DNA of 64,000 nucleotides from Phycisphaerae bacterium (GTDB lineage Bacteria > Planctomycetota > Phycisphaerae > Sedimentisphaerales > Anaerobacaceae). Each line of letters opens with the position of its first letter. Position 1 is the first letter of the stretch. Location: the NCBI GenBank assembly GCA_028714255.1, contig JAQTMR010000001.1, positions 124,001-188,000 on the forward strand, written 5' to 3'. A model generated the notes under the pieces. That model had not been told where the DNA came from and did not search any database. It was given only the letters and a program-made list of their open reading frames with translations. Shown here piece by piece: positions 28,712 to 36,783 of the stretch. The position numbers and the translations under genes are program-made.

Positions 28712-29908
28712 CTATAAATTAATTCGGGTCCCTACAGAGCAAATAAAACACCTATCAGGAAAGACCTCTTTAAATTTTTCTATAGCTTTAACGCCTGTGC
28801 AATGGCACGGGCCTATTTTTTGTACTTGATATTGCCTGAAAGCTTCAATTGTGTACTCAATCCGTTCTAAAGAAGCATTCAAAAGATGCATCCCGCCTAT
28901 AACAGCATAAATACGGTCCTGGCCTGTTAGTTTTGTAACATAATTTAAGGTATTAACCACGCCGGAATGAGCACAGCCAAAAACAACAATTAATCCATTA
29001 GGGGATTTAATAAATAATGCCTGGTCATCCAGAAGGTTATCCGGAGTATAACAGCTTTCGTCAACAAAGAACGCTCCGCCAACATCTTCAAAATCATTTT
29101 TTCGAGGAATCTGACCGGTTAGTGTAACACCGTTACATAGCTGTAAGGGTTTTTCTGTCCAGATGGCTTTATAATTTTTAACAGCTTGTTTTGCGGCCTC
29201 CGGCATACCAATTGACCGTATTTTAGAATCTTTACAGCTATACTTTGATTTTATTGCTGCCGGGTGAATATAGATAACTGCACGCGGGTTAAGTTCAAGC
29301 ACATCAGACAGGCCACCTGTGTGGTCGTAATGACCATGACTTATCACGATTGCATCAGCTTCAGCTAAATTAACGCTGAGTTCTTTTGCGTTTCTCATAA
29401 GCAAGTCACTTTGTCCTGTATCGAAAAGAATTCGCTTGTCCCCATATTCAAGCCATAGTGACAATCCGTGCTCGGCTCCGATGCTTTCAGAGGCATTGTT
29501 ATCTACAAGTGTTGTAATAGTAACCGTATTTGCTTTGACGGCGCTTTTAAAAACATAGTTCATAATCGCTTTATGGAGCACCGAAGCAGCAAGGTTGGAA
29601 CAATGATACTTATGAACAGGAAGGCCTCCGAGAGCATCTGCCACCTGTTCGTCTGTCAGTTCGCTCACATCGTCAAGATGTTTTCCCATCGCAAGCTCGG
29701 TCATCATACTACAGCATGCAATCGCCGCAGGACAGCCAAAAACCTTATATTTGATATCTGCCAGATGCTCATCGGAAACTTTTATCCATACCTGAATCAT
29801 GTCCCCGCATTCTTCTGAGCCGATTGTTCCCACACCATCAGCATCCGGGATTTCTCCGATATTTCGAGGGTTCATAAAATGTTCGAGCACCTTGTCTGTA
29901 TATTGCAT
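28712..29908 (-). CDS. Fusion protein: IscU/NifU scaffold domain + metallo-beta-lactamase-fold domain
   Basis: N-term YTDKVLEHFMNPRNIGEIPDADGVGTIGSEECGDMIQVW...KVFGCPAAIACCSMMTELAMGK; C-term TTLVDNNASESIGAEHGLSLWLEYGDKRILFDTGQS...VISHGHYDHTGGL...GGMHLL. Confidence 0.85.
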   Translation of the reverse strand: MQYTDKVLEHFMNPRNIGEIPDADGVGTIGSEECGDMIQVWIKVSDEHLADIKYKVFGCPAAIACCSMMTELAMGKHLDDVSELTDEQVADALGGLPVHKYHCSNLAASVLHKAIMNYVFKSAVKANTVTITTLVDNNASESIGAEHGLSLWLEYGDKRILFDTGQSDLLMRNAKELSVNLAEADAIVISHGHYDHTGGLSDVLELNPRAVIYIHPAAIKSKYSCKDSKIRSIGMPEAAKQAVKNYKAIWTEKPLQLCNGVTLTGQIPRKNDFEDVGGAFFVDESCYTPDNLLDDQALFIKSPNGLIVVFGCAHSGVVNTLNYVTKLTGQDRIYAVIGGMHLLNASLERIEYTIEAFRQYQVQKIGPCHCTGVKAIEKFKEVFPDRCFICSVGTRINL

Positions 29909-29923
29909 GGGGACAGTACCTAT

Positions 29924-30262
29924 TTAATGGTCGCAGATATTTTGGCCGCATTTTAACTCGCCGGACAGGTATTGGGATATAAGTTCCTGCGGTTCATTAT
30001 CCGGTGCGCCAACTACGATTTGAATATTGTTTTCTGTGAATAATTGGTGTGCTCTTTGGCCCATTCCGCCGGCAATTATCAGTTCGACATGCAACCCTGC
30101 GAGCCATTTCGGCAAGACACCCGGCTCATGCGCCGGCGGGACTACTAATTCCTGGCTCTTGATAGTTTTGCTATCGTTGTCAACATCAATAATAGCGAAC
30201 TGCTCACAATGGCCAAAATGCTGTGATAATTTACCGGCTGTTAATGGAATTGCTATTCTCAT
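29924..30262 (-). CDS. NifX/NifB-type dinitrogenase iron-molybdenum cofactor domain protein
   Basis: MRIAIPLTAGKLSQHFGHCEQFAIIDVD...GMGQRAHQLFTENNIQIVVGA. Confidence 0.85.
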   Translation of the reverse strand: MRIAIPLTAGKLSQHFGHCEQFAIIDVDNDSKTIKSQELVVPPAHEPGVLPKWLAGLHVELIIAGGMGQRAHQLFTENNIQIVVGAPDNEPQELISQYLSGELKCGQNICDH

Positions 30263-30266
30263 TTTG

Positions 30267-31055
30267 TTATGCCTCCTTATTTATTTGAGTTTGAGTTATA
30301 GATATTGTTAACGGTTCAAACGCGTTTTTAAGAGCCTGCGTTGTTAGATTATGGTTATTTGACAGGACAAAAGGTTCCCCTGAATCACAGGCATTAACCA
30401 AATCAGCATTCAAAGGAATACTTCCAAGGAATGGGACGTTAAAATCACTGGTCAGTTGTTCGCCCCCATTACTTTTGAATATGTCTGTCCTTTTATTGCA
30501 GTGCGGACAAATAAAGCCGCTCATATTTTCAATAACTCCCAGAACCGGCAGATTCAACTGCCTGCAAAATGTAATACACTTTTTAACATCGACGACGGAA
30601 AGCTGTTGGGGAGTGGTGACAACAACAGCACCGTCAGGATTGTCCAACAGTTGAACTATTGACAACGGCTCATCACCGGTGCCGGGCGGGCAATCGACTA
30701 CGAGATAGTCAAGATTGCTCCATGAAACATCCGTTACAAACTGCTTTATAACGTTGTGTTTCATCGGCCCTCGCCAAATCAGGGCGCTGCTTTCTTCCTG
30801 TAACAAGAAGCCAACACTCATTACCTCAAGCGTGTCACTATATGAAACAGGTTTAATTTTATCGCCATCTGCATGAAGGCCTTTGTTGTTGAGATTTAAC
30901 AGCTTAGGTACGCTCGGCCCATGAATATCTATATCCAACAAACCAACATTTTTACCCTGCATCGACAGCCAGGCGGCGAGGTTGACAGCAATAGTGCTTT
31001 TGCCAACGCCGCCTTTCCCGCTTAAAACAAGAATTTTGTGTTTTATATTTTCCAT
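30267..31055 (-). CDS. Mrp/NBP35-family P-loop ATPase
   Basis: ILVLSGKGGVGKSTIAVNLAAWL, LDIDIHGPSVPKLL, VVDCPPGTGDEPLS, CPHC motif. Start trimmed to MENIKHKIL (ORF extends to 31100). Confidence 0.9.
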   Translation of the reverse strand: MENIKHKILVLSGKGGVGKSTIAVNLAAWLSMQGKNVGLLDIDIHGPSVPKLLNLNNKGLHADGDKIKPVSYSDTLEVMSVGFLLQEESSALIWRGPMKHNVIKQFVTDVSWSNLDYLVVDCPPGTGDEPLSIVQLLDNPDGAVVVTTPQQLSVVDVKKCITFCRQLNLPVLGVIENMSGFICPHCNKRTDIFKSNGGEQLTSDFNVPFLGSIPLNADLVNACDSGEPFVLSNNHNLTTQALKNAFEPLTISITQTQINKEA

Positions 31056-31960
31056 TATTTTATTTGCCCTGTGCTTAACATATCTATTGTGGATTGCCAT
31101 AGCGACACTATTTGTTCTCTTAGCTGGTTGTTTGAATGTTCGACAACACTTTTGGCGGCGAGCTGTGCCTTGGTTACTTCGGTATCGTAAGAAATCTTAC
31201 CAATTACATTCAGGCTTCTTTTGCCGGCTTTTTTCTCGATTGCTTCTGTGATATCGGGGTTGATGTCATACTTGTTGACGCAAATTGCAGTCTGGATTCC
31301 GAAATGCCCGGTTAATTCAATAACTCTATCGAGGTCGTGCTGACCTGATAGAGTCGGCTCGGTAACAACCAATACTAAATCCGCTCCGGTGATAGAGGCG
31401 ATAACCGGACAGCCAATGCCGGGCGAACCATCCACAATTATGAAGTCCTTATTCTGCTCGGTTGCGATTCGTTTCGCTTCTTTCCGAATTAAGCTGACGA
31501 GCTTGCCGCTGTTTTCTTCGGCGATTCCGAGCCTGGCGTGTACCATAGGGCCAAACCTCGTATCTGATATAAACCATTGGCCGTTAACGGCATCTTCGAA
31601 TTCTATCGCATTAACCGGACAGAATTCCACACATACCTTACATCCTTCGCACGCAACGGGGTCAATCGTGTAAGTTCTTTCAGCTACTTCATTGGCTGGG
31701 CCGTTGAATACGGCAGCGTCGAAATTGCAAACTTCCTCGCATCTTTCGCAGCCGATACACTTCTCGGTGACAACCGAAGCCCTTTTTCCGCCGGAGAAAT
31801 CTGAACTTTGCTCTATTTTCGGCTGTAAAATCAAATGCAAATCCGCAGCATCGACATCGCAATCGGCCAGCACGGCATTTTCAGCAAGTGCGGCAAATGA
31901 CGCAACAATGCTCGTTTTTCCGGTTCCACCCTTACCACTTATAACAATAATTTCTTTCAC
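31055..31960 (-). CDS. MinD-superfamily P-loop ATPase with inserted 2[4Fe-4S] ferredoxin domain
   Basis: IVISGKGGTGKTSIVASFAAL; CIGCERCEEVCNFDA and CEGCKVCVEFCP. Confidence 0.9.
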   Translation of the reverse strand: MKEIIVISGKGGTGKTSIVASFAALAENAVLADCDVDAADLHLILQPKIEQSSDFSGGKRASVVTEKCIGCERCEEVCNFDAAVFNGPANEVAERTYTIDPVACEGCKVCVEFCPVNAIEFEDAVNGQWFISDTRFGPMVHARLGIAEENSGKLVSLIRKEAKRIATEQNKDFIIVDGSPGIGCPVIASITGADLVLVVTEPTLSGQHDLDRVIELTGHFGIQTAICVNKYDINPDITEAIEKKAGKRSLNVIGKISYDTEVTKAQLAAKSVVEHSNNQLREQIVSLWQSTIDMLSTGQIK

Positions 31961-32812
31961 TTATGAAACCTTTATCGCTTTTGTAAAATCGGCAAAGTAA
32001 TGTTCGTATTCAGGTAATACGTCTATCATCATTTGGCCGGTCGAGTATGCTTCGGCGATACGTCGGTCATCCGGCAACTTCAGGCAAATGTTTATATTCT
32101 CTGCTCCGCAGTATTTCTCTACATCGTCATCGCCAATGTCACAACGGTTGATGGCAACAGCAAATGGCAGCTTCATTTTCCTGACCAAATCAACGGCCAG
32201 TTTCAAATCGTTTAAGCCAAACGGCGTCGGCTCAGTAACAAGCAGAACCAAATCCGCACCCTTGACAGCCTCGACCACGGGACAGGATGTACCCGGCGGG
32301 ACGTCAATTATCGCCAGGCAATCCTTTTTTACATATTTTTTTACTTCTCTTATCAGAGACGGCGTTCGCACGTGGCCGATGCGCAATCTGCCTTGAATAA
32401 AATCGATACCATCGGCATTTCCAATTTCGACATCTCCGATGTTAAGCGGTTTGGGCTTGATTGCATCGGCTGGACAGACACGCATACATCCGCCGCAGGA
32501 ATGGCAAAGCTGCTCGAAGGTCAGCACATTTTCTTTTATGCAGATTATGGCGCTATACTGGCAGATTTCGCCGCATTTACCGCAGGCGGTGCATTTTTCC
32601 AAATCGACTTCGGGTACGTCTATCGCAATATCCCGGCGTTGGTCGATTTTCGGCTTTAAGAAAATATGGCCGTTCGGCTCTTCGACATCGCAATCGAGGT
32701 ACTGAACCGGCCGGCCTAAACCGGCAGTATATTGGGCAAGATTAGCAGCAATAGTGGTCTTGCCTGTGCCGCCCTTGCCGCTGGCAACGGCGATGACGAA
32801 ATCGGTCGGCAT
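31961..32812 (-). CDS. MinD-superfamily P-loop ATPase with inserted ferredoxin domain (second copy)
   Basis: VASGKGGTGKTTIAANLAQY; CTACGKCGEICQYSA and CHSCGGCMRVCP. Confidence 0.9.
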   Translation of the reverse strand: MPTDFVIAVASGKGGTGKTTIAANLAQYTAGLGRPVQYLDCDVEEPNGHIFLKPKIDQRRDIAIDVPEVDLEKCTACGKCGEICQYSAIICIKENVLTFEQLCHSCGGCMRVCPADAIKPKPLNIGDVEIGNADGIDFIQGRLRIGHVRTPSLIREVKKYVKKDCLAIIDVPPGTSCPVVEAVKGADLVLLVTEPTPFGLNDLKLAVDLVRKMKLPFAVAINRCDIGDDDVEKYCGAENINICLKLPDDRRIAEAYSTGQMMIDVLPEYEHYFADFTKAIKVS

Positions 32813-32813
32813 A

Positions 32814-33182
32814 TTATTTACCTACTCCAAAATGCGGTTCTACGTTCGGGCCTGGGGCTTCAGCCAATTTGCCGTTTTTGAAAAGTTCAACGGCTTCTGC
32901 CACCGTCGCCGTTGCGCCAGTGAACAATTTGACGCCTGCGGCAGTTAAGGTGTGTTCAGCATTAGGACCACAATTGCCTGTCAGGACGGCTTCGGCGCCG
33001 GCATCGATTACAACTTTGGCCGAATTAATTCCGGCGCCGCCGGCAGCAGCAATATTTTCATTTTCAATAACATTAAAATCCATCGTTTCGGTGTCGATGA
33101 TGATGAAACAAGCTGCTCTTCCGAATCGCGGGTCAACCTGTGAATCAAGTGTTTTCCCAATTGAGGTAATTGCGATCTTCAT
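32814..33182 (-). CDS. NifX/NifB-type dinitrogenase iron-molybdenum cofactor domain protein (second copy)
   Basis: MKIAITSIGKTLDSQVDPRFGRAACFIIID...GAGINSAKVVIDAGAEAVLTGNCGPNA. Confidence 0.88.
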   Translation of the reverse strand: MKIAITSIGKTLDSQVDPRFGRAACFIIIDTETMDFNVIENENIAAAGGAGINSAKVVIDAGAEAVLTGNCGPNAEHTLTAAGVKLFTGATATVAEAVELFKNGKLAEAPGPNVEPHFGVGK

Positions 33183-33240
33183 AATTTATCCTTTCCAAGA
33201 CGGAGAATGGGCTTGCTGTTTGCAGAGCGCAGATTAACCG

Positions 33241-33549
33241 TCAGCATTTTTTTAATTTGTCTATCATCTCCTGAACTTCTTCGGCGCCGTCCTCATACAG
33301 TTTTTTCTCATCCGGGGCCAGCTCATACAGAAGACGTAAAAATTCGCCGGCATGAACACGTTCTTCGTCAGCGATATCCACAAGTACGGCCTTTGCCAAT
33401 TTATTGTCTGTGGACTCAGCCAACTGCATATACAACTGAATGGCTTCGTATTCTGCAGAAACCATAAAGCGTATTGCCCGAATTAACTCGGTATCAGTAA
33501 GTTTTTTTGCGTTTGCTATTCCGCTGAATGGATTTCCAAATTCCGGCAT
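33241..33549 (-). CDS. Ferritin-like (rubrerythrin-type) diiron protein
   Basis: ELIRAIRFMVSAEYEAIQLYMQLAE...VLVDIADEERVHAGEFLRLLYEL (ExxE / ExxH pattern). Confidence 0.8.
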   Translation of the reverse strand: MPEFGNPFSGIANAKKLTDTELIRAIRFMVSAEYEAIQLYMQLAESTDNKLAKAVLVDIADEERVHAGEFLRLLYELAPDEKKLYEDGAEEVQEMIDKLKKC

Positions 33550-33573
33550 AATTTATTCCCCTTTCCTTTTTTC

Positions 33574-35271
33574 TCAAAATCCTGTACAAAATTCATCTTT
33601 TAACTGTCTGGCGGTTTTGCCTTCGGGCATTTGCTCACCTGTCATCGCCAAATACGTCGAGTAGCCACCCGGTATATGATTGGTATCAAAACCCTTTTGC
33701 TTCAAAATGCGCGTGGCGATATAACTTCTAATACCAACAGCACAATAAACGCTGATGATTTTATCTTTAGGCAATTCGTCTATCCTCTGGCGTAATTGAT
33801 TTACCGGTATGTTCACCGCAGTTGGTATGCCCCCCTGCTTGAGTTCTGAAGGCGAACGGACATCAAGCAATAATACATTCGGGTCCGAAGGTTCGAAATC
33901 CTTCACCAAAGCCGTGCCGTCAAGTATGTTGCCCGCTGCGTAGCCGGCCATATTCACAGCGTCCTTGCCGCTGCCGTATGGCGGAGCGTAAGCTAATTCA
34001 AGCTCCTGCAAATCAAAAACGCTCATACCCGCGCGTATCGCGGTGGCAAAGACATCGATTCTTTTATCAACGCCGTCTTTGCCGATTATCTGTACGCCAA
34101 GCACTTTGCCGGCGGGTTTGCTGAATAGCATTTTTATGTGCATCTGCTGGGCACCGGGGTAATAACCAACGTGATTGGCTGGATGTATATAAACCTTTTC
34201 GTAGTCGATATCAGCTTTTTTTAAATCCTTCTCGGATGCCCCTGTCATACCAACGGTCAATTCAAAAACCTTCAAGATTGCGGTGCCTTGTGTGCCTTTG
34301 TATTTAACGTCCCGGCCGCAGATATTGTCGGCTGCTATCCTGCCCTGCTTGTTTGCCGGGCCCGCCAGCGGTACCAGACAAGACCTTTTTAACACAAAGT
34401 TCTGGACTTCAATTGCATCACCAATGGCAAAAATATCAGGGTCGCTGGTTTGCAGGCTCTCATTTACTTTTATTCCGCCGGTGCTGCCTATCTCCAAACC
34501 TGATTCTTTGGCCAATTTGGTTTCCGGCTTTACGCCTATAGCAAGCACAGCCATATCGCAGCAAACTTTCATGCCTGATTTTAAGTCAACAAACAATTTC
34601 GAATCACTCTCTTGAAAACCTGCTACTGCATCACTAAGCCATAATGCAACGCTCCGGCTCTGCAGATGCTCATGCAGAAGATTTGCCATTTCTTTATCAA
34701 GGGGAGGTATTACCTGGTCGAGCATTTCGACAATAGCAACGAGCAGGCCCTGTGCCCTCAGGTTCTCTGCCATTTCCAGGCCGATGTACCCACCACCTAC
34801 AACTACCGCACGTTTCGGCTTCCGCTCTTCGATAAATTTACTGATTGCGTCTGCATTCGGTATGTTTCGCAGCGTGAATATCCGAGGCGACTCAATCCCC
34901 GGTATAGGCGGTCTCGCAGGTTCTGCACCGGGGGACAGTATTAACTTGTTATACTTTTCCGTATAGACATCCCCGGAGGATAAGTCCTTTATATTCAACT
35001 CTTTACGTTTGCGGTCAATTACCGTTACTTCACTGTTGACTCTAACATCGATGTTAAATCTGGCCTTAAATTTCTCCGGCGTTTGAACAAGTAAATCATC
35101 GCGGTTTTTTATTGTCTGGCCTATGTAATACGGCAGGCCGCAATTGGCAAACGAGATATACTTTCCTCTTTCGAATAATATTATTTCCGCCTCTTCGTCA
35201 AGACGGCGCAACCTCGCTGCTGCGGATGCGCCTCCGGCGACTCCGCCGACAATCAGAACTTTCCTTGCCAT
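33574..35271 (-). CDS. CoA-disulfide reductase-like FAD/NAD oxidoreductase with C-terminal rhodanese domain
   Basis: VLIVGGVAGGASAAARLRRLDEEAEIILFERGKYISFANCGLPYYIG; C-term VLLLDVRSPSELKQGGIPTAVNIPV...VYCAVGIRSYIATRIL. Confidence 0.92.
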   Translation of the reverse strand: MARKVLIVGGVAGGASAAARLRRLDEEAEIILFERGKYISFANCGLPYYIGQTIKNRDDLLVQTPEKFKARFNIDVRVNSEVTVIDRKRKELNIKDLSSGDVYTEKYNKLILSPGAEPARPPIPGIESPRIFTLRNIPNADAISKFIEERKPKRAVVVGGGYIGLEMAENLRAQGLLVAIVEMLDQVIPPLDKEMANLLHEHLQSRSVALWLSDAVAGFQESDSKLFVDLKSGMKVCCDMAVLAIGVKPETKLAKESGLEIGSTGGIKVNESLQTSDPDIFAIGDAIEVQNFVLKRSCLVPLAGPANKQGRIAADNICGRDVKYKGTQGTAILKVFELTVGMTGASEKDLKKADIDYEKVYIHPANHVGYYPGAQQMHIKMLFSKPAGKVLGVQIIGKDGVDKRIDVFATAIRAGMSVFDLQELELAYAPPYGSGKDAVNMAGYAAGNILDGTALVKDFEPSDPNVLLLDVRSPSELKQGGIPTAVNIPVNQLRQRIDELPKDKIISVYCAVGIRSYIATRILKQKGFDTNHIPGGYSTYLAMTGEQMPEGKTARQLKDEFCTGF

Positions 35272-35330
35272 ATAATAGTTCCTATCCTTTTAATTTGTAT
35301 TCAGGTCTTTCAGACCAAGGCTAACGACTG

Positions 35331-35690
35331 TTACTTTTTATTTTCTGCTTCGAGTTGCCCTATTCGCTCTTTTATTTCGCCAAGGGCATCCTGGAAATAA
35401 TCAGCCTGTTGTTTCAGGCCCGCAAGCTCCTGCTCGGCCGTCATTGCCGGGGCAAACGGCGCACCGCCATAAGCGTATGGGTCCACAACGCCGCCCCATG
35501 CAGGCCCGCCGAAACCGGCTCTTGCCCGTCCGAAACCTCGGCCTCGACCGCCGCCTCTTCCCCGGCCCCAGTAACCTCGTCCGCCGACTGGATTCATAAC
35601 ACCAGGTGCCGGATAGCCGGCACAGTAACCAACAGCTCTTCCTGTCATCGGTCCCATACCAGCAGGACCTGTTCCGTCTCCACGTGGCAT
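35331..35690 (-). CDS. DUF5320 Gly/Arg-rich protein
   Basis: MPRGDGTGPAGMGPMTGRAVGYCAGYPAPGVMNP...GRGYWGRGRGGGRGRGFGR and a C-terminal coiled coil. Confidence 0.85.
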   Translation of the reverse strand: MPRGDGTGPAGMGPMTGRAVGYCAGYPAPGVMNPVGGRGYWGRGRGGGRGRGFGRARAGFGGPAWGGVVDPYAYGGAPFAPAMTAEQELAGLKQQADYFQDALGEIKERIGQLEAENKK

Positions 35691-35765
35691 AATAAATCTC
35701 CTTTCTTATAAGTTTTATTCGTTATAAGCTGCGACTTTGTTCTTCATCTATAAACCTATGTTTAT

Positions 35766-35798
35766 ATTATACGGCAATTATGGGCATATGCCCATAAT
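35766..35798 (-). promoter_or_regulatory. Putative promoter and operator of the metallo-cluster operon
   Basis: Perfect 22-bp palindrome ATTATGGGCATATGCCCATAAT at 35777-35798. On the minus strand a perfect TATAAT follows (35766-35771); with a 17-nt spacer the -35 position reads TGGGCA, inside the palindrome. Confidence 0.65.
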
Positions 35799-35901
35799 AA
35801 ATCCAGAAAAAACCGGCAAAAATGTGAGATTTTTTAAATAGTCCCCGTTTTTTGGGTGTTAAGGGGCTTACTGCTGTTGCCAGCGGGTTCTTAATTACAG
35901 T

Positions 35902-36624
35902 TTACAGCCAGTTCACGCCCTCTTTGCCTTTTAGCAGCATCTTGAAGACATCCCGCGTCATAGGAATATTATAGTCATAAGAGGCCAGAATACTCGAATC
36001 AGTAACATCAATAACCCTTACGGTCAGGTAAACCCTGTCCGAAGCTGCTGCATAGGTGCCGACGACTACTGCTCGCGCATTGTGCTTAGCACTGATGTCG
36101 GACAATTCACGACTGAGCAAAAATTCTCCCGAGCCTTCCTTGATAAAAACTGTCGTGCGCAGCTTCATCTCCATGGCGGTGTAGCCAAGCTGTTTGAACC
36201 GTGACGAGATTTGTTCGGAAACCATTCTGCCGAAAGTGGAAGACTGGCTCAAATCATCGACGTTGACAAGACTTGCGACCAGAAGAGGGCTGGTTTTGGG
36301 CATATCCTTCGGCAATTTTCCAATGAGGTATTCCGCGGCTTTATAATTAGCAGCGGTAACAACATCCTCATTCACATCGACAAGCCTTATATTGTTTGCA
36401 GCGGCAGCCAAAAGTACTTCGTGTTCGGCTTTTTCCCTCTCTGTGAGGTCCTTGAGCATTTCCATTTTGGCTTCATCACGGGCTTTGCGCAATTCATAGC
36501 TGTCGTATTTCGATTCAGAAATATCGAGAGCTGACTTTGTGGTTTTGGCAGGTGCATCGCCACAGCCGGCAATTACACAGCAAATCAAGACCAGTAATGT
36601 CGATTTCACAATATATTTAGCCAT
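35902..36624 (-). CDS. FlgO-like lipoprotein
   Basis: LVLICCVIAGCGDAP lipobox; VNVDDLSQSSTFGRMVSEQISSRFKQLGY...ARAVVVGTYAAASDRVYLTVRVIDVTDSSILASYDY. Confidence 0.7.
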   Translation of the reverse strand: MAKYIVKSTLLVLICCVIAGCGDAPAKTTKSALDISESKYDSYELRKARDEAKMEMLKDLTEREKAEHEVLLAAAANNIRLVDVNEDVVTAANYKAAEYLIGKLPKDMPKTSPLLVASLVNVDDLSQSSTFGRMVSEQISSRFKQLGYTAMEMKLRTTVFIKEGSGEFLLSRELSDISAKHNARAVVVGTYAAASDRVYLTVRVIDVTDSSILASYDYNIPMTRDVFKMLLKGKEGVNWL

Positions 36625-36783
36625 TGGGAACAGCCTCCATTATTTTTTATCATATTGTATAGATATTAATTTGGTTATGTCAAGTTTTTTCGAAAAGCTA
36701 AATGTTTAGCAGCCAACCGAAGCGACAGAAAATTCGTGCAATTAATACGGTTTCGGGCTAAAATCAGCAGCCAGAAAGTAATT

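Noticed and set aside
28712-33182. Nitrogenase (nif) cluster
   Set aside because: NifU- and NifX-like domains are present but no nifH/D/K/E/N; better explained as an ORP-like metallo-cluster operon.
35500-35640. Gly/Arg repeat DNA in the DUF5320 gene considered as a tandem-repeat element
   Set aside because: Explained as the normal low-complexity coding tract of this family.
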